From Aquimonas sp964586455 (GTDB taxonomy: Bacteria > Pseudomonadota > Gammaproteobacteria > Xanthomonadales > Xanthomonadaceae), in NCBI GenBank assembly GCA_964586455.1, contig CAZPHV010000025.1, positions 1 to 64,000 on the forward strand: DNA of 64,000 bases, given 5' to 3'. The notes below the pieces were generated by a model. The model was given only the letters and a program-made list of their open reading frames with translations, made no database searches and was not told the DNA's origin. Shown here piece after piece: positions 52,386 through 60,585 of the stretch; the first letter of the stretch is position 1; the number at the start of each line of letters is the position of its first letter. Position numbers and translations under genes: made by a program.

Positions 52386-52399
52386 TTGACCCCGGTCAA
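52386..52399 (-). promoter_or_regulatory. FNR/ANR box upstream of the 137-residue gene
   Basis: TTGACCCCGGTCAA is a perfect dyad. Class II spacing gives a minus-strand start near 52351, 35 nt before ATG 52316. It could also influence the plus-strand gene at 52591 from further away. Confidence 0.75.
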
Positions 52400-52475
52400 G
52401 GCCGCCGCGCGCGGCCGCTCGAACCCGGTTGGTGTCCGCCTCCAGGTGGCCGGAGTGTGCGCTCCGTGGGTGAAG

Positions 52476-52489
52476 CTGATCTGGATCAG
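52476..52489 (+). promoter_or_regulatory. weak FNR-like site upstream of Cys-tail gene 2
   Basis: CTGATCTGGATCAG is a perfect dyad with C/G outer bases instead of T/A. Class II spacing gives a start near 52524, 67 nt before ATG 52591. Confidence 0.4.
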
Positions 52490-52590
52490 CGCGGCTGGCC
52501 TGGCGACGCCGCACGCTCGCACGGGCGCGCTGTCACTTGCGGCACATGCCGCCAGGACTCGCGATTGTCATCCCCCGACCGAGAACGACC

Positions 52591-52824
52591 ATGAGCCAGA
52601 ACGCCCCTGATGCCGCCCTGATCGAACAGGCCCGCCGCGCCCTGAGCGCCCACGACGAGACAGCCCAGGTCGAGTTCGATGCCGCCAGCGGAGCACTGCG
52701 CGTGCACTCCCAGCTTGATCAGGACACCGTGCTTAAGGTGCTTCAGTCTGCGGCCCTGCCAGTCACTGCGGCCGCGGAGCCGGCAGAACGCAGCGACTGC
52801 TGTGGAGGATGCTGCGGCGGGTGA
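52591..52824 (+). CDS. small protein with C-terminal CCGGCCGG tail (paralogue 2)
   Basis: The 77-residue protein starts at ATG 52591. Its body (AQVEFDAASGALRVHSQ, then DTVLKVLQSAALPV) parallels the 50617 gene, and it ends SDCCGGCCGG with four Cys. The two genes are about 2 kb apart and face away from each other, so duplication followed by inversion is likely. Function unknown. Metal binding by the tail is the simplest guess. Confidence 0.72.
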   Translation: MSQNAPDAALIEQARRALSAHDETAQVEFDAASGALRVHSQLDQDTVLKVLQSAALPVTAAAEPAERSDCCGGCCGG

Positions 52825-52877
52825 TCCGCGTGTACGCGTTGCTGCCCTTGGGGCGACATCGAACGAGCCCACCCTGA

Positions 52878-53000
52878 CTTTGATCAGTGGTCGCGAGTCC
52901 GGCATATATCCGGACTCGCCCGCGCTGGGTCGAGCAGGGTGCTGCTCGATCCGCGGGCGCGCCCTCGATGGCGCACAACAACGTTCAACCTTTCAGCGTT
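52878..53000 (+). repeat. hairpin repeat family 2, copy B
   Basis: Inverted relative to copy A at 50675-50803. It shares TGATCAGTGGTCGCGAGTCC and the hairpin GCGAGTCCGG-N7-CCGGACTCGC (52893-52919), then a GC-rich arm. The pair brackets the accessory gene group between them. Confidence 0.6.
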
Positions 53001-53003
53001 GCC

Positions 53004-55931
53004 TTAGCCGGTTCGCTTCATCCAGCGCTCGGCGAAGGCATCGGCGCTGAGCGCGGCGGAGTAGTAGTAGCCCTGAGCGGCGTCGCAGCCCAGGGCGGCC
53101 AGGGCGTGAGAGGTGGCCTCTGATTCCGTGCCTTCAGCGACGGTGCCAAGACCGAGTGCGCGTGCCATCGCCAGCACTGTCTCTACGATGGCTTGATCGT
53201 TGGGGTTGTCGAGCATGTCGCGCACAAAACTGCGATCGATCTTGAGGCGCGAGACTGGCAGCCGCTTCAGGTAGGAAAGCGAGGAATAGCCTGTACCGAA
53301 GTCGTCGATGGCCAGGCTGTAACCCGCTCGCACCAGCCGACCGAACAGGGCAATGGCGGCTTCCGGATCGGCTATCAGGCTGGATTCGGTGAGCTCAAGC
53401 TCGATGTGGCGTGCATCGACGGCATTGCGGCGACGCAAGGTTTCCAGGCGGCCCTCAAAGTCGGGGTCGACGAGCTGCAGCGCGGAAATATTGAGCGACA
53501 GACGCTCGGGCGGGTGCAGTCCGTGACCTTGCCACTGCGTCCATTGGCTGAAGGCCGCGTCCAGTACCCAAGCGCCGAGCTCCGACATCAGGCCGGAGCG
53601 CTCCGCGACGTCGACAAACTCGGTCGGCGGGACCCAGCCGAGGTCAGGCTCCTGCCAGCGCAGCAGGGCTTCAGCGCCGAGCAGCGTTCCATCCACGAGC
53701 CGGATCTGCGGCTGGTAGTGGAGGCGCAGGCGACCTTCGGCCAGGGCGAGTTTCAGCCGCTCCGCCAACAGCAGCCGGCGGTTCAGGCTGGTGCCGACTT
53801 CCTGGCTGTAGATTCGCACCGCGCCACGCACTCCCTTCGCCTCGTACATGGCGATGTCGGCGTGCTTCATGAGTTCAGCGCCGTCAAGGGCATCGCCGGG
53901 ATACAGGCTGATGCCACAGCTGGCGCCCAGGCTGAAGCTGCGGCCGCTGACTCTGAGGGGTTGGCTGACCGTTTCCACGAGCGCCTTGCCTCTCGCCACT
54001 GCCGCGTCCGGCTCTGCCTGTGGCAGCAGCAGCATGAATTCGTCGCCCCCCATGCGCGCCAGTAGCTCTCCTGGCTGCAATGTGCAGCCCAGACGCGCGC
54101 CCAGTGCCTGCAGTACCTGATCGCCGATGCCGTGACCGCAGCCGTCGTTGATCTCCTTGAATCGGTCGAGGTCCAGATACAGCAGGGCCAGTGTTCCGGC
54201 CCCCAAATCGGCCCGGCGTACCGCCTCATGCAGGCGCTCCTGCATCAGGCTGCGATTGGGCAGGCCGGTCAAGGGATCGTAGTAGGCGAGATGTTCGATG
54301 CGGCTACGCTGTTGTCGTTCGGCGGTCACGTCGGCGAGCATCCACAGCTGCAGATCAACGCCGTCTGCAGTCTTCGGCAATGGCGTACGCAGCGCTCGCC
54401 AGATGGCGTCGCGCCCGTCCACGCGCCTTCCCCGATAGTCGACAGCACCGCCATCCAGACTCACCGTCCCTGCCGTGTCGAGGATGTCGGCGAGCTGCAT
54501 GCGCGTCAGCGCCTGTGCTGAGGTTCCGACTAGGCGGGCCAGGGCTGGATTGGCCAGAAGAATCCGACCCTCTGCATCGCAGACCAGGACCCCTTCGGCG
54601 CCGTGCCGGAACACCGCCATGGAAAGCGCCTGTTCCTCGCGCAGCGCGGACTGCTCCAGCAGGAGCCTCAGCAGATCCATCCAACGTGAACGGAATCCGC
54701 AGCCCTCCAGGCTGGCGTCGATTCCGCCTCCTTCGAGCTCACTCAACAGCAGACCCGGTGTCTGCGCGGAACCGACCTCGATGCGCTCGATGCGCAGATG
54801 CCCGTTCGTACGCGCCGATTCGAAGTACTGACGACAGCGCCGCTGTGGACAGTCGGGCGCGCACTCGCCGAACTCGATCATCGAGCAGCCTGCGGCTGGC
54901 TGCGACAGCAGGGCTTGCAGGTGGCGGGCCGTGTTTTCGCATAGGCCTCGTGCAGAGACGAGGCGTAGCCCTGCACCCCAGCGCGAGCGCTGCAGCAGCG
55001 CGAGGCCTAGTCCATGCCTTTGGACCGCGGCGAAGTCGAAGAGCGGCGCCACGCAGTCCGGCAGCGGCTCGCCACGGGCCAGGAGATCCAGGCTGCGAGT
55101 GCTGGCCTCGACGAATCGCTGCTCGTCGCGCTTGGCCGTGATGTCGCGCCAGGTCACGAACAGCAGCTGACGCTTGCCGACGGTAATCGCGGTCAACAGC
55201 ACCTCGACCGGAAAGGTCGCACGATGCTCGCTGCAGTGGAGCCACTCGAAGCGATGCGTGCCGCGCTCCAGCGCGAGCCGGATCATCCGGCCGGCTTTGT
55301 CCGCCGACGGCTCCCCATCCTCCTGGGCTGGTGGTGACAGCTTGGCCGGTGAGATCTGCCGCACCGCGCTGGCATCGGGAAAACCCAGCATGCGGGCGGC
55401 CGCAACGTTGGCCTCGATGAAGTGGTGGCTGTCGGCATCAAGCAACAGAAGCGCATCGCCCGACTGCTCGAACAAGCGCCGGAACCGCGATTCACTTTCT
55501 GCAAGTGAGGCTTCCGCCAGCTTCTGCGCGGTGATTTCCGTGCGGATCGAGACAAAGCGCTCGGGGCGCCCCTGGTCGTCCATCATCGGCACGATGCTGG
55601 TCTGCACCCAATACAGACGCCCGTCACGGGCGCGGTTGCAGAACTCGCCGTGCCACACCTTGCCGCGCAGGATGGTCCGCCACATGTCGCGCATGTACCG
55701 GCGCGGATGGCGGCCCGAATTGAGGATGCGGTGATCCTGGCCCAGCAGTTGCTCGCGCGAATAGCCAGAGATTGCGCAGAAGCGCTCGTTGACCTCGAGG
55801 ATGCGCCCGTGCCGATCGGTGACCGCGACGATCGCGTGCTCGTCGAGCGCGCGCACCACTACGTCCGGTGCGACTGCCCCTGTCGCGCCGCTGCCCTCGG
55901 ATCCAGTCGGCTCCGCAGTGTCGTAGCTCAT
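53004..55931 (-). CDS. PAS-containing GGDEF-EAL protein (c-di-GMP turnover)
   Basis: The 975-residue protein starts at ATG 55931 (MSYDTAEPTGSEG). Order: PAS with ITDRHG-type pocket (about 35-150: NERFCAISGYSREQLLGQ), a second PAS (about 160-280), a region with several Cys that may be a GAF-like or metal site (CAPDCPQRRC, about 400), a third PAS, then GGDEF (MGGDEF near residue 627, intact) and EAL (GAEALLRW near 752, and DDFGTGYSSL). Both catalytic signatures are complete, so it may make or break c-di-GMP. There is no signal peptide, so sensing is cytoplasmic, perhaps of redox or NO. Confidence 0.9.
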   Translation of the reverse strand: MSYDTAEPTGSEGSGATGAVAPDVVVRALDEHAIVAVTDRHGRILEVNERFCAISGYSREQLLGQDHRILNSGRHPRRYMRDMWRTILRGKVWHGEFCNRARDGRLYWVQTSIVPMMDDQGRPERFVSIRTEITAQKLAEASLAESESRFRRLFEQSGDALLLLDADSHHFIEANVAAARMLGFPDASAVRQISPAKLSPPAQEDGEPSADKAGRMIRLALERGTHRFEWLHCSEHRATFPVEVLLTAITVGKRQLLFVTWRDITAKRDEQRFVEASTRSLDLLARGEPLPDCVAPLFDFAAVQRHGLGLALLQRSRWGAGLRLVSARGLCENTARHLQALLSQPAAGCSMIEFGECAPDCPQRRCRQYFESARTNGHLRIERIEVGSAQTPGLLLSELEGGGIDASLEGCGFRSRWMDLLRLLLEQSALREEQALSMAVFRHGAEGVLVCDAEGRILLANPALARLVGTSAQALTRMQLADILDTAGTVSLDGGAVDYRGRRVDGRDAIWRALRTPLPKTADGVDLQLWMLADVTAERQQRSRIEHLAYYDPLTGLPNRSLMQERLHEAVRRADLGAGTLALLYLDLDRFKEINDGCGHGIGDQVLQALGARLGCTLQPGELLARMGGDEFMLLLPQAEPDAAVARGKALVETVSQPLRVSGRSFSLGASCGISLYPGDALDGAELMKHADIAMYEAKGVRGAVRIYSQEVGTSLNRRLLLAERLKLALAEGRLRLHYQPQIRLVDGTLLGAEALLRWQEPDLGWVPPTEFVDVAERSGLMSELGAWVLDAAFSQWTQWQGHGLHPPERLSLNISALQLVDPDFEGRLETLRRRNAVDARHIELELTESSLIADPEAAIALFGRLVRAGYSLAIDDFGTGYSSLSYLKRLPVSRLKIDRSFVRDMLDNPNDQAIVETVLAMARALGLGTVAEGTESEATSHALAALGCDAAQGYYYSAALSADAFAERWMKRTG

Positions 55932-55969
55932 GGCTGGGTCCGCGTGTCCTCGTCGAGGCTCGTCCAACT

Positions 55970-55985
55970 CGTGATGCACATCACG
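55970..55985 (-). promoter_or_regulatory. CRP/Clp-like palindrome
   Basis: CGTGATGCACATCACG keeps GTGA-N6-TCAC, close to the CRP consensus TGTGA-N6-TCACA. It also contains TGAT-N4-ATCA, so an FNR-like protein might bind. It sits about 40 nt upstream of the GGDEF-EAL start codon. Clp of Xanthomonas is a c-di-GMP-responsive CRP, but its presence here is not known. Confidence 0.35.
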
Positions 55986-56048
55986 TGCCATGCGAAGGCA
56001 GCGATTTGCATGCAGGAGCCATCCTGGGGCTTCCGGCAAACGTGCTGC

Positions 56049-56062
56049 CTGATGCGCGTCAA
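56049..56062 (-). promoter_or_regulatory. FNR-like site upstream of the GGDEF-EAL gene
   Basis: CTGATGCGCGTCAA departs from the TTGAT-N4-GTCAA form at base 1. Class II spacing gives a minus-strand start near 56014, 83 nt before ATG 55931. Confidence 0.4.
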
Positions 56063-56244
56063 GCGCGATGACTGCGTTCGACCAAGGTGGCGACAGCAAC
56101 GTGCGGTGTTCCCGGGCGCTGTCGCAACGGATTGAGCCGGGTGCTGGAAGGCGCAGAGCTTGCTGGCGCTGCGTTGCCCATGTCACCGGCAGCCATTGCG
56201 GGTGTGTGGGGGAGTGCAGGGAGGGCTTGATCCCGAAAGGTAAA

Positions 56245-56262
56245 TGAGTGAGCATTCACTCA
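56245..56262 (+). promoter_or_regulatory. inverted repeat, TetR operator
   Basis: TGAGTGAGCATTCACTCA has perfect 7-base arms TGAGTGA/TCACTCA around a 4-base spacer. It ends 15 nt before the TetR gene start, where an autorepressor would block the promoter of the whole export operon. No similar palindrome was seen elsewhere. Confidence 0.65.
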
Positions 56263-56277
56263 CTTACGGAGTCTTCC

Positions 56278-56883
56278 ATGCGCCGAGCCCTTCCCCTGTC
56301 CGCGGATGAACGTCGTGCCGCCAGCGTCCAAGCGCTGATTCGGTTGGCGCGGGACGCTGATCCCCGACAGATCACGACCGCCTCAGTAGCAACCGAAATG
56401 GGCGTGAGTCACGCGGCCCTGTTCCGTCACTACCCGGACAAGGCTGCGCTCTGGGCTGATGCAGTAGAGTGGATCGAACACGAACTGACGCGGCGAGTCG
56501 AAGCGGCAGCCGCCAGCGCCTCGACGCCACGCGCGTCACTCGCTGCGATGTTCGAGGCCCATGCCCGATTCCTCGCAGACTTTCCGGGTGCGCCCCGGCT
56601 GATGCTGTCGGAGCTGCAGGCCTCCGGCGAATCGCCTGCCAAGCTGCAGACGCGTGGCCTCGTGGCGCGCTACTCGGAACGCCTGGCCGGCTACGTCGTC
56701 AAGGCACAGGCACTAGGCCAACTGCGCGCCACGCTGGTGCCCGCGATCGTCGTCAACCTCCTGCTCGGCGCGTTGCAGGGACTCGTGGTGCAGGCCTTGA
56801 TATCCAACGTGCCCGAGCAGATTTCCGCGCAGGCTGCGGGCGTGTTCGACACCCTGTGGTGTGGGCTGGGAACGCAGACATGA
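56278..56883 (+). CDS. TetR-family repressor
   Basis: The 201-residue protein has an N-terminal helix-turn-helix (ITTASVATEMGVSHAALFRH, about 32-51) and a helical ligand domain. ATG 56278 has GGAG upstream. It overlaps the HlyD-type gene by 4 nt, so repressor and exporter form one operon, which the palindrome at 56245 probably controls. The inducer is unknown. Confidence 0.88.
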   Translation: MRRALPLSADERRAASVQALIRLARDADPRQITTASVATEMGVSHAALFRHYPDKAALWADAVEWIEHELTRRVEAAAASASTPRASLAAMFEAHARFLADFPGAPRLMLSELQASGESPAKLQTRGLVARYSERLAGYVVKAQALGQLRATLVPAIVVNLLLGALQGLVVQALISNVPEQISAQAAGVFDTLWCGLGTQT

Positions 56884-58049
56884 AAGTACTGACTGCCGCG
56901 CGCCTGAGGATTGCCCTGCCGTTGCTCGCCTTGGCCACTGGACTTGTCTGGGTCGCCCTGCGCGCGGGGCCGATGGCGCCGGTCAGCGTGCAGACTGCCA
57001 CTGCACAGGCGCGGCTACTGGCACCCGCCTTGAGTGGCTCCGGTGAGCTTGATGTGCGGCAGCGAGAGCGCATCGGCAGTCGCGTACCCGGCCGGGTGCT
57101 GGGCGTTCATGTCGACGTCGGCGATGTGGTGGTCGAAGGTCAGTTGCTGCTTGAGCTGGACCCCGTCGACCTCGACGCCAAGGTGCAGGCACAGCAGGGC
57201 GCGGTGCAGCGGGCGCAGGAGCAGATCGCACTTGCGCAGGCTCAGCAGCGACAGGCCGAAGCGCGACAGACCTTCGCGCAGGCGAAGCGGACGCGCCATC
57301 GCCTTCTGTCAGAGCGGGCGCTTGTGAGCGTAGAAGCGCTGGAAGAGGTCGAGCAGGCCGCGCAGGTGGCTGCCGCAGACCTCGATGTGGCCAGGGCCCA
57401 GCTGGGCCAGGCCGAGGCCGAACTGCAGCGCGCACGGGCCGAGTTCGCGGCGCTGGAAGCACAGCGCGAAGATTTGCAGATCCGGGCCGCCCGCGCTGGA
57501 CAGGTACTGGCGCGACGGGTGGACCCCGGGAGCACCGTCCAATCGGGACAGACCCTGCTGGAGCTCGCCGAGCCCGCGGATCGCATTGTGCTGGCGCGCT
57601 TCGATCAGCGTGCGGCGGCCGCGTTGGCCGTGGGCGATGTTGTGGAGGTACGGGCGCGTTCGCTGGGTTCGATCCTGCAGGGGCGCGTCGAGCGTATCGA
57701 GCTGGTCGCCGATGCGATCACCGAAGAACGGCAGGCGCGCATCAGCCTGCCGCCAGACGTTGATCTTCCTCTCGGAGAACGCGTCGAACTGCAGGTGGCG
57801 ACCCAAGCCACGCCCGTGGAGGTTGCGGTACCCGCGAGCGCGCTGGTCGTCGACGCTGGGCGAACCGGAGTCTGGCTTGTGGAGGACGGCCGCGCGCGGT
57901 TTGCGGTTGTGGAGAGCGGTCTCCGCAGCGCCGATGGCTGGATCGAAATCCGCTCGGGCCTCGAGCCCGGCGCGTCGGTGGTGAGCTATCGCCCGCGCCC
58001 TCTGCGCGAGGGGCAGACGCTGGACGTGCGCGAAGAGCCGCGGCCGTGA
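56880..58049 (+). CDS. HlyD/RND-type membrane-fusion (adaptor) protein
   Basis: The 389-residue periplasmic adaptor starts with an uncleaved or cleaved N-terminal helix (LRIALPLLALATGLVWVA). The lipoyl half-motifs (GSRVPGRVLGVHVDVGDVV) flank a long coiled-coil (about 100-195, Gln/Ala/Glu rich). A beta-barrel region follows. It would link the ABC permease at 58046 to an outer-membrane TolC-type channel, which is not encoded here. It overlaps both neighbours by 4 nt. Confidence 0.85.
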   Translation: MKVLTAARLRIALPLLALATGLVWVALRAGPMAPVSVQTATAQARLLAPALSGSGELDVRQRERIGSRVPGRVLGVHVDVGDVVVEGQLLLELDPVDLDAKVQAQQGAVQRAQEQIALAQAQQRQAEARQTFAQAKRTRHRLLSERALVSVEALEEVEQAAQVAAADLDVARAQLGQAEAELQRARAEFAALEAQREDLQIRAARAGQVLARRVDPGSTVQSGQTLLELAEPADRIVLARFDQRAAAALAVGDVVEVRARSLGSILQGRVERIELVADAITEERQARISLPPDVDLPLGERVELQVATQATPVEVAVPASALVVDAGRTGVWLVEDGRARFAVVESGLRSADGWIEIRSGLEPGASVVSYRPRPLREGQTLDVREEPRP

Positions 58050-59245
58050 TCAGCCTCGCCGGCCGCGACATCGCCCACGCCTGGGGGCGCTTCCTGTTCA
58101 CCGGACTGGGTCTCGGCCTGCTACTGGGGGTCACGCTGACGATGGCGGGCGTGTATCGCGGGATGGTGGATGATGCTCAGGCCCTGCTGGATGGCAGCGG
58201 TGCCGATCTCTGGGTGGTCCAGAAGGACACGTTGGGTCCCTGGGCCGAGCCTTCTGCCCTTCCGGACGATCTGCGTGCCAGCCTGTCGTCGCTGCCCGGC
58301 GTGGAGGCTGCGGCCAACGCCATCTACCTCACGCTGCAGGTGCGCCATGGGCAGCGCGATCTGCGGGTGATGCTGGTGGGCATCGAGCTGCAGCAAGCGC
58401 TGCTGCCCGGCCAACCGCCACAGCTCATCGCCGGGCGCCTGCCCACCGCCCGGCGCTTCGAGGCGGTCGTCGACATCGCCAGCGGTCTCAACCTTGGCGA
58501 CACCGTCTGGCTGCGCCGGCAGCCGCTGACGATTGTCGGGCTGACTCGACGCATGGTGTCCTCGGGGGGCGATCCGATGCTGTTCGTGAACCTTCCGGAT
58601 GCACAGGAAGCGCAGTATCGGCGAGACCCCGAAGCCGTGCGCGCGCAACGCGCAAGAACTGACCGTCTGCCCGCGCTGGCCGGCGTCAATGAGGACGTCC
58701 GCTCGGCCATCGACGCCTTGCAGCAGAGCACGGGCTCGGTCAACACGGTGCTGGTCCGGCTTTCTCCGGGCGCGGACGCCCAAGCCGTGACACGCGCCAT
58801 TCGCGAGGGGCTGGCACTTGGCGTGCACGACCGCGCGGCGATGCAGGACATCCTGATCGCGAAACTGATCGCGACCTCGGCGCGGCAGATCGCGATGTTC
58901 CTCGTGATCCTCGCGATCGTCAGTGCGGCCATCGTGGCCTTCATCATCTACACCCTGACTCTCGGCAAGCTGCGCGAGATCGCGGTGCTCAAGCTGATCG
59001 GCACGCGTAACCGCACGATTGCCCTGATGATCCTGCAGCAAGCGCTGGCGCTTGGACTGATCGGCTTCGCTTCTGGCCGCATCAGCGCACACCTGTGGGC
59101 CCCGTACTTCCCGAAATTCGTGCTGCTGATTCCGGAAGACTCGCTGCGCGCGCTGGCGCTGACGCTGGTGGTGTGTGCCCTGGCATCGGCACTCGCCATC
59201 CGCGCGGCACTGACGGTCGACCCGGCCGAAGCGATCGGAGGATGA
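58046..59245 (+). CDS. ABC transporter permease, FtsX/MacB type
   Basis: The 399-residue inner-membrane protein has four helices: one near the N-terminus (FTGLGLGLLLGVTLTMA), three at the C-terminal third, and a large periplasmic MacB-like domain between. GTG 58046 overlaps the adaptor stop by 4 nt. With the ATPase downstream it forms an exporter of the MacAB class. The substrate may be a lipoprotein, toxin or siderophore. Confidence 0.85.
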   Translation: MISLAGRDIAHAWGRFLFTGLGLGLLLGVTLTMAGVYRGMVDDAQALLDGSGADLWVVQKDTLGPWAEPSALPDDLRASLSSLPGVEAAANAIYLTLQVRHGQRDLRVMLVGIELQQALLPGQPPQLIAGRLPTARRFEAVVDIASGLNLGDTVWLRRQPLTIVGLTRRMVSSGGDPMLFVNLPDAQEAQYRRDPEAVRAQRARTDRLPALAGVNEDVRSAIDALQQSTGSVNTVLVRLSPGADAQAVTRAIREGLALGVHDRAAMQDILIAKLIATSARQIAMFLVILAIVSAAIVAFIIYTLTLGKLREIAVLKLIGTRNRTIALMILQQALALGLIGFASGRISAHLWAPYFPKFVLLIPEDSLRALALTLVVCALASALAIRAALTVDPAEAIGG

Positions 59246-59247
59246 GC

Positions 59248-59985
59248 ATGAACGCAGAGCAGGCACCCGGCATCGAGCTGCGTGGACTGCGCAAACGTTA
59301 CGGCAGCGGCGACACGGCAGTGGATGCCTTGCGCGGTTGCGACATGGTCGTCGCTCCCGGCGAACTGGTCGGACTGGTCGGGCCCTCCGGCTCGGGCAAG
59401 TCCACCCTGCTCAAGTGTCTGGGGGCCGTCATCGAGCCCAGCGGCGGCGAGATGTTGTTGGGCGGGCAGGTGCTCTACCGGGATGGCTGGAAGGTAGCCG
59501 ACCTGACAGCGCTGCGACGGGATCGGATTGGCTTCATCTTCCAGCAGCCCTACCTGCTGCCCTTTCTCGACGTGACCGACAATGTGGCGCTCTTGCCGAT
59601 GCTGGCGGGCGTGCGCAATGCCGAAGCCCGGCGTCGCGCGCAGGCGCTGCTCGCCGCCTTGGAGATCGAGCATCGCGCGCGCGCGATGCCGAGCCAGCTG
59701 TCGGGCGGCGAGCAGCAGCGGGTGGCCATCGCTCGTGCGCTGGTGAACCATCCCCCCGTGATTCTTGCCGATGAACCGACGGCGCCGCTTGATGGCGCCC
59801 GGGCGCTCGCGGTGGTGTCCCTGCTCTCGGACATGGCGCGTCGATACGGCACGGCGGTTATCGTGGTTACGCACGACGAAAAGATCATCCCCAGCTTTCC
59901 GCGCCTGTACCAGATCCGCGATGGGCGAACCCATCTGGTCGAACAGGCCCCTTCAACCTTGACCAACAAATTGGAGGTCGCCTGA
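59248..59985 (+). CDS. ABC transporter ATP-binding protein, MacB/LolD type
   Basis: The 245-residue ATPase has Walker A GPSGSGKST (about 47-55), Q-loop FIFQQPYLLPF, signature LSGGEQQRVAIARALV and Walker B VILADEPTAPLD. ATG 59248 is preferred because GGAGG lies 6 nt before it, while ATG 59242 has no spacing. The usual ...PTGNLD reads PTAPLD, a small departure of the D-loop. It overlaps nothing and is followed 0 nt later by the DnrO-like gene. Confidence 0.85.
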   Translation: MNAEQAPGIELRGLRKRYGSGDTAVDALRGCDMVVAPGELVGLVGPSGSGKSTLLKCLGAVIEPSGGEMLLGGQVLYRDGWKVADLTALRRDRIGFIFQQPYLLPFLDVTDNVALLPMLAGVRNAEARRRAQALLAALEIEHRARAMPSQLSGGEQQRVAIARALVNHPPVILADEPTAPLDGARALAVVSLLSDMARRYGTAVIVVTHDEKIIPSFPRLYQIRDGRTHLVEQAPSTLTNKLEVA

Positions 59986-60540
59986 ATGAAAGCTCTGTCG
60001 CTTCGCATCTCACCCGTCCATCTGGTTGCCATGCTGCTGGCGCTCCAAACTTCGCTTGCGCTTCATGCGGGGCCTGGTCCGGCCGATCCCGGCAGGCCGC
60101 AGCCCGCAAGTCTCCAAGAAGCATCAATCTCTTCCGAATCCGAATCCGGACCTGATTTGCAGGGGCATGCGCATGAAGATCCCCACAACCATGCCTCACT
60201 GGCCGCGCCCATCACTGCACCCGAGGGTGGCTGGGCCTCCGATGCTCCCTTGCGCCAGGGCATGCGGGCGATCCTCGATGCCGTCGTAGCGGCCGTTCGT
60301 GATGGTGGGGAGGCCAAGGTCTTGGCGACCGAGCTGCGAGCCCAGGTCCACTACCTGTTTGCGAACTGCAAGCTTGAGCCGAAAGCGGATGCTGCCTTGC
60401 ACGGGATTCTGGCCGAGCTGCTGCAGTCGGCACAGCGGCTGGAGGCCGGCGCCAGCCCGGCCGAGGAGCACGACGCCCTGCACGCGAGCCTGCAGCGCTA
60501 CGGCCAGCTGTTCCAGCACCCGGACTGGCCGCTGCGGTGA
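59986..60540 (+). CDS. periplasmic DnrO-like protein, unknown function
   Basis: The 184-residue product has a signal peptide (MKALSLRISPVHLVAMLLAL), a low-complexity His/Ser linker (HAHEDPHNHAS) and a helical C-terminal domain with WASDAPLRQGMRAILDAV and VHYLFANCKLEPKADAALH. I recall similar proteins listed as DnrO-like in proteobacteria. It may bind a metal or ligand through the His linker and conserved Cys. GGAGG stands before ATG 59986. It follows the ATPase with no gap and may belong to the export operon. Confidence 0.7.
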   Translation: MKALSLRISPVHLVAMLLALQTSLALHAGPGPADPGRPQPASLQEASISSESESGPDLQGHAHEDPHNHASLAAPITAPEGGWASDAPLRQGMRAILDAVVAAVRDGGEAKVLATELRAQVHYLFANCKLEPKADAALHGILAELLQSAQRLEAGASPAEEHDALHASLQRYGQLFQHPDWPLR

Positions 60541-60549
60541 CCGTTGCGA

Positions 60550-60578
60550 CGCCTGCCTTACGCCCGCAGCGGCAGGCG
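60550..60578. terminator. possible bidirectional terminator hairpin
   Basis: The arms CGCCTGCC (60550-60557) and GGCAGGCG (60571-60578) are perfect. The hairpin sits in the 45-nt gap between convergent genes. It has no T-tract, so termination efficiency is uncertain. Confidence 0.4.
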
Positions 60579-60585
60579 CGACGAC

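Larger units (their letters stand above)
55932..56244. other. intergenic region between the GGDEF-EAL and TetR genes
   Basis: No gene is supported. It holds a CRP-like dyad (55970-55985) and an FNR-like site (56049-56062), both listed, and ends at the TetR operator. Confidence 0.45.
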
